DNA of 12,178 nt from Thermoplasmatales archaeon UBA447 (lineage in GTDB: Archaea > Thermoplasmatota > Thermoplasmata > Thermoplasmatales > Thermoplasmataceae). The DNA lies in NCBI GenBank assembly GCA_002503205.1, contig DARE01000047.1:1-12178 (forward strand). Reading direction: 5' to 3'. Positions 7,701 to 12,178 of the stretch are shown here, piece after piece. Positions within the stretch are counted from its first letter, which is position 1, and each line of letters starts with the position of its first letter. The translations under genes and the position numbers were made by a program. The notes under the pieces are model-generated. The model searched no databases. It was not told the origin of the DNA and saw only the letters and a program-made list of their open reading frames with translations.

Positions 7701-8920
7701 TCATTATTGCTGAGGGATTGAATTACAGAGTCAGATCCGCCTCCATAAATTTCAGCCGGGCTGTTTATGGGATGAACTGGTTCAATATAGCTCCAGGGTT
7801 AAGTTATATAGCATCTAACTTTGACCTGAGAATTGTCTCTCTTGGAATTATGACGACCTCATTCTATATTGGGTTGGCTGTCTTTCAGATGGCAGGAGGC
7901 ATTCTGGCATCCAGGATCGGCAATGTGAAGACATCTGTATTTGGAATAACTGTGCTGGGCCTATCTGTTATAGGTACAGCCCAGTCCCACAACCTTTATG
8001 ATCTCATAGCAGCAAGATTTTTTGCCGGATTTGGATCGGCATTCTTCTTCTCCCCTGCTCTTGGCCTTTTGCATCAGATAGTTCCGGAACAGAGCTATCC
8101 CTTCCACGTAGGCCTTTTCAATGGGTCCTTTAATATAGGGGCAGGAATAGGAATAATTGGATGGAATATTCTTGATATCTATCTGGGTTGGCGATCACCT
8201 CTGGATATTGCTGGCATCATCATGCTCGCCCTCGCCTTGGAGAATTTCATCGTTCTGAGGGATATACATGTTACACCGTCATCCTTCCGAGGGGCTACAA
8301 AGAATGCTGGAATACTTCTAAGAAAAAAGAATGTATGGATTCTTCCTGTGATGGCACTTTCGGGCATTCTTTCCGAAACTGTTGTGGGAAACCTTCTTGT
8401 CTACTACCTGGAGACTCAGGTTGGCTTTTCATCAGAGAGTGCAAGCATTCTGGACATGATATTCCTTTTCATAGGTTTTGCAGGTGGGGTCATTGGAGGA
8501 TACATATTTGCAAGGAACCGTCATCAGATTGCCCAGTTTGTGGCAGTGATTATCATGTGTTCGGTACTTGTAATACTGCTCGGATATTCAAGGAGCTTCA
8601 TTGAAATCCTGCTGGAAGTCTCAGTACTGGGGATGTTAACAGTAAATACTCTTTCAATTCTTTACACTCTTTCGGCCAGAAACATAAAAGATCCAGGCAT
8701 GATATCCTTTTCCCTGTCATTCATAAATTTTGTCCAGAACATTATTGGTGCATTCAGCCCGACAATTTTCGGAATTTTTGCCAGAGTCATTGGATACAGT
8801 ATTTCCTGGTCTCTGATTGGCTTGATGGGGCTTGTGGGTTTCGTCTCATTCATATTCCTGGACAGGTCTGCACTTCTCGTTACCAAGGAGACAGAAATAA
8901 CTATATCGGAACCAGATTGA
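7697..8920 (+). CDS. Major facilitator superfamily transporter, substrate unknown
   Basis: This is an integral membrane protein of 407 residues with about 12 hydrophobic segments, the length and pattern of an MFS secondary transporter. The loop after the second segment reads GGILASRIGNVKTS (67-80), a form of the MFS motif A (G...D/S-R-.-G). A charged central loop near residues 187-212, with several K and R residues, separates the two halves. No substrate-specific signature is recognisable. It resembles general archaeal MFS proteins, which may export drugs or carry organic acids or sugars. The ATG at 7697 overlaps the truA stop, so translation is likely coupled. The hydrophilic C-terminal tail (about 392-407) is short and cytoplasmic by the usual topology. 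DNA ligase follows after 40 bases. Confidence 0.85.
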   Translation: MIIIAEGLNYRVRSASINFSRAVYGMNWFNIAPGLSYIASNFDLRIVSLGIMTTSFYIGLAVFQMAGGILASRIGNVKTSVFGITVLGLSVIGTAQSHNLYDLIAARFFAGFGSAFFFSPALGLLHQIVPEQSYPFHVGLFNGSFNIGAGIGIIGWNILDIYLGWRSPLDIAGIIMLALALENFIVLRDIHVTPSSFRGATKNAGILLRKKNVWILPVMALSGILSETVVGNLLVYYLETQVGFSSESASILDMIFLFIGFAGGVIGGYIFARNRHQIAQFVAVIIMCSVLVILLGYSRSFIEILLEVSVLGMLTVNTLSILYTLSARNIKDPGMISFSLSFINFVQNIIGAFSPTIFGIFARVIGYSISWSLIGLMGLVGFVSFIFLDRSALLVTKETEITISEPD

Positions 8921-8924
8921 ACCA

Positions 8925-8932
8925 TTTATTAG
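8925..8932 (+). promoter_or_regulatory. Weak TATA-like element before DNA ligase
   Basis: TTTATTAG lies just after the transporter stop, centred about 33 bases before the ligase GTG. Transcription from it would begin some 8 bases before the start codon. The match is poor, so ligase may instead rely on read-through from truA and the transporter. Confidence 0.3.
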
Positions 8933-8960
8933 ACGGGACATGATCTGAGATGGATCACAG

Positions 8961-10712
8961 GTGCTGTTCAGAGATGCTGTAGAAACATTCAACAGAATGT
9001 CAGAAACAAGAAAGAGGCTGGAGCTTGTAGACCTTCTTTCAGATATGTTTTCCCATGCTGGCAAAGACCTGCCTGATCTTGTATATATCACCCAGGGGAA
9101 ACTGGGCCCGGACTATCTTGGAATAGAACTTGGCGTTGCAGACGAATTAATAATGTCCGCACTTTCAAGAATATCAGGAACCGATCAGGAGCACATACAG
9201 TCAGAATACGCTAAATATGGTGACCTCGGGATTGTTGCCAGGGAACTGATGGGATCAAAATCCCAGGGTTCACTTTTCATGGAAGAAATTTCTGTCAGCA
9301 TTCTACATGAGAAACTTCTGTCAATCGCAAAGATATCTGGCCAGGGCAGTGTTGAAAAGAGGATAAGGGCCATCATGGGGTTGCTTTTAAACAGCACACC
9401 TGATGAGGTCCTCTACATTATCCGTATTATTTCTGGAAAACTCAGGCTCGGTGTCTCTGATGCAACAATACTTTCAGGCCTGGTCAAGGCATTCTCCGTC
9501 GAAGAGAAGGCCGAGGAGATTGAGGAGGCATTCAACTTCCATCCAGATATGGGGAAAATTGCCGTCCAGTTGCAGAAAGGCAATATAGATTCGGTCCTGA
9601 GCATGGGCCCAACTCCAATGATTCCTGCCAAGGTTATGCTTGCCGAGAGGCTCCCTGAAATCTCAGATATAATTAACAAGATGGAGGGAAAAGCAGCATT
9701 TGAATACAAATATGATGGAATGAGGACTCAGATCCACCTCTACAATGGGGAGGTCAGGATATTTTCACGTGGTTCAGAGGAAACAACCCGTAACTTTCCA
9801 GACATTATTTCTGCATTCAAAAATACATTCAAGTGTGAAAGTTGCATACTGGACGGCGAGGCAGTCCCCTATAACGCCGAGACCGGAGAACTCTATCCAT
9901 TTCAGATGGCATCCTTAAGGCGAGGGCGGATCCATGAGATAGAAAAGGTCAGCAAGGACGTCCCTCTGGCAGTATTTCTATTTGACATAATCTATCTGAA
10001 TGGAGAAACATTGCACAAACTTCCCTACAGTGAACGGAGGCAGAAACTGGAGGAGATTTTCACTGAAAATGAGAATTTCAGGCTTGCAAAACGCCTCGTA
10101 ACCGATTCGGAGAAAGAGGCGTCGGATTTCTTCGAACAGGCCATAAGTGAAGGATGCGAGGGGCTCGTCGCCAAGAAAGTATCCCCGGATTCAGTATACA
10201 GGGCGGGAGCCAGGGGCTGGTTGTGGATCAAGTTCAAACGTGACTACCAGTCAGAGTTCAATGACTCCCTTGACCTTGTGGTAATTGGCGCCTTTTACGG
10301 ACATGGCAGGCGAAGTGGAAAATACGGTGCACTTCTGATGGCTGTTTACAACAGTGAGGAGGACACATATGAGAGTGTATGCAAGCTTGGCTCGGGCTTC
10401 ACCGATGATGTACTGGCGCAAATGCCATCCATGTTCTCCGACAAAATACTGCAGGATAAGCCACCGAGAGTTGCCTCAGATATGGAACCGGACGTATGGA
10501 TATATCCGTCGGTTGTAATGGAGGTGATTGCAGCAGAAATAACGATGAGCCCCATTCACAGATGTGCATTCGGAGTCCTTAAGCAGGATGCTGGCCTGGC
10601 ATTAAGGTTTCCAAGATTCACAGGCAGGTTCCGTGGCGATAAAAAACCTGAGGATTCAACATCAACACATGAAATAATAGAAATATTCAAAAATCAGAAA
10701 AAGAAATCTTGA
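8961..10712 (+). CDS. lig: ATP-dependent DNA ligase
   Basis: This archaeal replicative ligase of 583 residues joins nicks such as those between Okazaki fragments, via a lysine-AMP intermediate. An N-terminal helical DNA-binding domain (about 1-210) leads to the nucleotidyltransferase core. Motif I is KYDGMR with nucleophile K250. The LDGEAVPY stretch around 297-304 is motif III-IV type, EGLVAKK (400-406) carries a catalytic glutamate, and WIKFKRDY (422-429) is motif V. The OB-fold domain ends in a basic RFPRFTGRFRGDKK segment (549-562), motif VI. All key residues are present and the length is typical of euryarchaeal enzymes. The start is GTG at 8961: an in-frame TGA at 8946 blocks extension, and the ATG at 8950 is out of frame. 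The gene converges on ssb, another DNA-metabolism gene. Confidence 0.97.
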   Translation: MLFRDAVETFNRMSETRKRLELVDLLSDMFSHAGKDLPDLVYITQGKLGPDYLGIELGVADELIMSALSRISGTDQEHIQSEYAKYGDLGIVARELMGSKSQGSLFMEEISVSILHEKLLSIAKISGQGSVEKRIRAIMGLLLNSTPDEVLYIIRIISGKLRLGVSDATILSGLVKAFSVEEKAEEIEEAFNFHPDMGKIAVQLQKGNIDSVLSMGPTPMIPAKVMLAERLPEISDIINKMEGKAAFEYKYDGMRTQIHLYNGEVRIFSRGSEETTRNFPDIISAFKNTFKCESCILDGEAVPYNAETGELYPFQMASLRRGRIHEIEKVSKDVPLAVFLFDIIYLNGETLHKLPYSERRQKLEEIFTENENFRLAKRLVTDSEKEASDFFEQAISEGCEGLVAKKVSPDSVYRAGARGWLWIKFKRDYQSEFNDSLDLVVIGAFYGHGRRSGKYGALLMAVYNSEEDTYESVCKLGSGFTDDVLAQMPSMFSDKILQDKPPRVASDMEPDVWIYPSVVMEVIAAEITMSPIHRCAFGVLKQDAGLALRFPRFTGRFRGDKKPEDSTSTHEIIEIFKNQKKKS

Positions 10713-10713
10713 T

Positions 10714-10728
10714 GGAGGATAAACCTCC
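10714..10728. repeat. Small GC hairpin between ligase and ssb
   Basis: GGAGG (10714-10718) and CCTCC (10724-10728) can pair around the loop ATAAA, in the 36-base gap between the convergent ligase and ssb stops. Minus-strand transcripts of ssb would then meet T-rich stretches at 10685-10703, lying antisense to the ligase end. The hairpin may help end or protect either message. A five-pair stem is short and could be chance. Confidence 0.35.
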
Positions 10729-10748
10729 CGAATTAAATATTGTTGAAA

Positions 10749-11216
10749 TTAATCGTAGTTGTCGTTGTCTCTGCCACGGCCGCCCCTGTTGTTGCCGCCG
10801 TAGTAGCTCCTTCCTCTGCCGCCGTTTCCGCCGCCAAAGTTTCTGTGATTCCTGAAGGTGTTCTCATGTTCCTTCTCGCTGAGGTCAAAGGACTCATTTA
10901 CTTCTGACACCTCCTCATCACTTTCCTTCATGGAGCCGTATTTTCCAACATTCAGTCTCATGTGGCCTCTCACCAGTGAGATGTAGCCGTTGTCAATCTG
11001 AAGTGTCTTTCCACTTGCAGCCTGATTTGCCTGATCTCCCCACAGTGAAAGAATGATCTTTCCTGTATCGTCTCCGATATAGACCTCGGTAACGGATTTT
11101 TCCTCTCCAAACCTGGTCTGTATGGCTCTTGGCTCTCCTACGCTAATTACTTTCCCCAAAACATTTACTCTTCTGGATTCGGGGTTCAAATCCTTAATTT
11201 TGGTAATTCCGTCCAT
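10749..11216 (-). CDS. ssb: Single-stranded DNA-binding protein, Sulfolobus type (single OB fold)
   Basis: This protein of 155 residues binds exposed single-stranded DNA during replication and repair. Residues 1-95 form one OB fold closely resembling the Sulfolobus solfataricus SSB as I recall it: N-P-E-S-R-R-V-N-V near the start, IQTRFGEEKSVTE, VYIGDDTGKIILSLWGDQA (45-63) and RGHMRLNVG (83-91). A charged linker (96-126) leads to a glycine- and arginine-rich tail (127-149) that ends acidic (DNDNYD), the layout of flexible SSB tails that recruit partners. W59 matches the ssDNA-stacking W56 of Sulfolobus. The positions of W75 and F79 appear to be Y78 and V82 here. The start is ATG at 11216, with AGGAAG seven bases upstream and a TATA box further back. 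It could also be described as a minimal RPA-like OB protein. Confidence 0.88.
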   Translation of the reverse strand: MDGITKIKDLNPESRRVNVLGKVISVGEPRAIQTRFGEEKSVTEVYIGDDTGKIILSLWGDQANQAASGKTLQIDNGYISLVRGHMRLNVGKYGSMKESDEEVSEVNESFDLSEKEHENTFRNHRNFGGGNGGRGRSYYGGNNRGGRGRDNDNYD

Positions 11217-11223
11217 TCTATTA

Positions 11224-11229
11224 CTTCCT
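11224..11229 (-). promoter_or_regulatory. Ribosome binding site of ssb
   Basis: On the minus strand AGGAAG lies seven bases before the ATG, a purine-rich match to the 16S rRNA tail at normal spacing. Together with the TATA box 50 bases upstream it indicates that ssb has a leader, unlike other genes in this window. Confidence 0.45.
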
Positions 11230-11265
11230 TGTCTGTATGGAAGACAGCTCTATATTTCCACTCTG

Positions 11266-11273
11266 TATATAAA
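11266..11273 (-). promoter_or_regulatory. TATA box of ssb
   Basis: TTTATATA on the minus strand is a consensus archaeal TATA box in the 101-base gap between the carboxypeptidase and ssb genes. Transcription would begin near 11244, leaving a leader of about 28 bases. The leader can fold a five-pair stem (TGTCT 11230-11234 with AGACA 11242-11246). No other feature is seen in this gap. Confidence 0.65.
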
Positions 11274-11317
11274 TAATCTGCATTGAATACCTCAATCGAG
11301 AAAGCAACAGAGAGGAC

Positions 11318-12178
11318 TCAGTCCACAATACCCTCCATCAATTCAACATATGGTTCTTCTGTGGAAAGAGACATTCTGCTGTTCATAGGGATGAGCATCT
11401 GGCTATCCACATTATGGCCGAAAGGAAGGCCATAAACGGATGGTTTCTGCAATTCATTGATGTACATTTGCACTATATCCTCAATATATGGCATGGGCTC
11501 TTCCGCTTCTGCAATCTGCTTGAAATCACCAAAGGCAAATCCCGAAAAGCTTTCAAGTATCCCTGAAAGTTTCATCACTGAAAAGTATCTGTCCAGATCC
11601 CCCGATGTTATTCCTGTGTCTTCAATGAAGAATATTTTGCCGGCACTGGAAGGGAGGTAATTTGTTCCGATAAGTGAAGAGAAAACTGAGATGTTGGTGC
11701 CTGTAGATTTTCCCTCAACTTTTCCTCTGAAGATATACTTGACCACATTGTCAATGAACTGTGTCAGATCTGTGGAGCTGCCGGAAAGGACATCCAGATA
11801 TTTCTTGAATGTTGCCTTGCTGTACTCCTCAGGGTCAGATGCTGGCATTGGGCCGTGAAACGTAATAAGACCGGAGAGTTTGTTGAATGCCATGTGAAGA
11901 GCGGTAATATCGCTGTAGCCGACAAATATCTTCGGGTGTTCCCTGATCCTGTCGTAATCCAGCATTGGCAGGATATGTATTGATCCATAACCTCCTCTGG
12001 CGCAGAATATTGCATTTACGGAATCATCAGTGAATGCATCCATTAGCTCAGCAGCCCTTTCTCCTGGTGGTGCGGCAAGCGAATTCCTCTGGACCAGTTT
12101 CCTTATGTTCTTGCCAAGTGAAATGCGGTATCCATGCTTTGTCAACCTGGATACGCTCCTTGATAGCGCCCTCATATC
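11318..12178 (-). CDS. LD-carboxypeptidase family serine peptidase (S66), N terminus cut by window edge
   Basis: This is a peptidase of the LdcA/MccF family (MEROPS S66). Known members either trim the terminal D-alanine from muramyl tetrapeptides or inactivate peptide-nucleotide antibiotics such as microcin C. Numbering from the methionine codon at 12175, the serine nucleophile is S88 in FVGYSDITALH, the glutamate is E185 in FFIEDTGITSGDLDRYF, and the histidine is H254 in GLPFGHN, so the Ser-Glu-His triad is complete. The oxyanion-type loop CARGGYGS (58-65) is also present. The family normally has about 40-50 further residues holding the first beta strand. The frame stays open to base 12178, so that methionine is internal and the real start lies beyond the window. 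No signal peptide can be judged. It precedes ssb on the same strand, but ssb has its own TATA box. Confidence 0.88.
   Translation of the reverse strand, partial: DMRALSRSVSRLTKHGYRISLGKNIRKLVQRNSLAAPPGERAAELMDAFTDDSVNAIFCARGGYGSIHILPMLDYDRIREHPKIFVGYSDITALHMAFNKLSGLITFHGPMPASDPEEYSKATFKKYLDVLSGSSTDLTQFIDNVVKYIFRGKVEGKSTGTNISVFSSLIGTNYLPSSAGKIFFIEDTGITSGDLDRYFSVMKLSGILESFSGFAFGDFKQIAEAEEPMPYIEDIVQMYINELQKPSVYGLPFGHNVDSQMLIPMNSRMSLSTEEPYVELMEGIVD

Noticed and set aside
8188..8604. 138-codon cysteine- and histidine-rich open frame inside the transporter
   Set aside because: The Cys and His residues come from a shifted reading of the transporter's hydrophobic codons; there is no regular metal-binding spacing.
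10749..10860. GC-rich, repetitive stretch at the end of ssb as a separate repeat or CRISPR remnant
   Set aside because: It encodes the Gly/Arg/Asn-rich tail of SSB; there are no regular repeat units with spacers.

Overview
The window looks like an ordinary chromosomal stretch of a euryarchaeon, most likely a member of the Thermoplasmata (Thermoplasma/Ferroplasma/Cuniculiplasma-like). The archaeal signature comes from archease, pyruvoyl-dependent arginine decarboxylase, an archaeal-type leucyl-tRNA synthetase, an archaeal ATP-dependent DNA ligase and a Sulfolobus-type single-stranded DNA-binding protein. TATA boxes sit about 24 bases in front of start codons, as expected for leaderless transcripts. 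Starts are often GTG or TTG, and arginine is mostly AGA/AGG. The lineage is an inference from gene content and style, not from a search.

Layout. Bases 45-3790 hold a plus-strand cluster: archease, arginine decarboxylase (pdaD) and leucyl-tRNA synthetase (leuS). The last two overlap or abut. A separate leaderless promoter then drives a 657-residue aldolase/short-chain dehydrogenase fusion (3838-5811). This meets a minus-strand geranylgeranyl-reductase-like flavoprotein (5906-6886) across a 94-base convergent gap with an inverted repeat and T tracts. The flavoprotein gene diverges from truA (6921-7700) over a 34-base gap with one AT-rich, nearly palindromic TATA element. truA overlaps an MFS transporter (7697-8920) by four bases, and ATP-dependent DNA ligase (8961-10712) follows. 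Ligase converges on the minus-strand ssb gene (10749-11216) across a 36-base gap with a small GC hairpin. The minus-strand LD-carboxypeptidase-like gene (11318-12178) runs off the right edge and lacks its N terminus.

How the genes fit together. Four products concern tRNA: archease (activates the RtcB RNA ligase), PdaD (makes agmatine, which is the precursor of polyamines and of agmatidine in tRNA-Ile), LeuRS and TruA. Ligase and SSB form a DNA replication/repair pair. The aldolase-dehydrogenase, the flavoprotein, the transporter and the carboxypeptidase are metabolic or accessory genes whose substrates cannot be read from the sequence. I see no RNA gene, mobile element, CRISPR array or phage-like region. 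No clearly new multi-gene system is visible. The most notable points are the shared divergent promoter, a carboxypeptidase of the peptidoglycan-processing family in what is probably a wall-less archaeon, the Sulfolobus-type SSB with altered aromatic positions, and the sugar-aldolase fusion.
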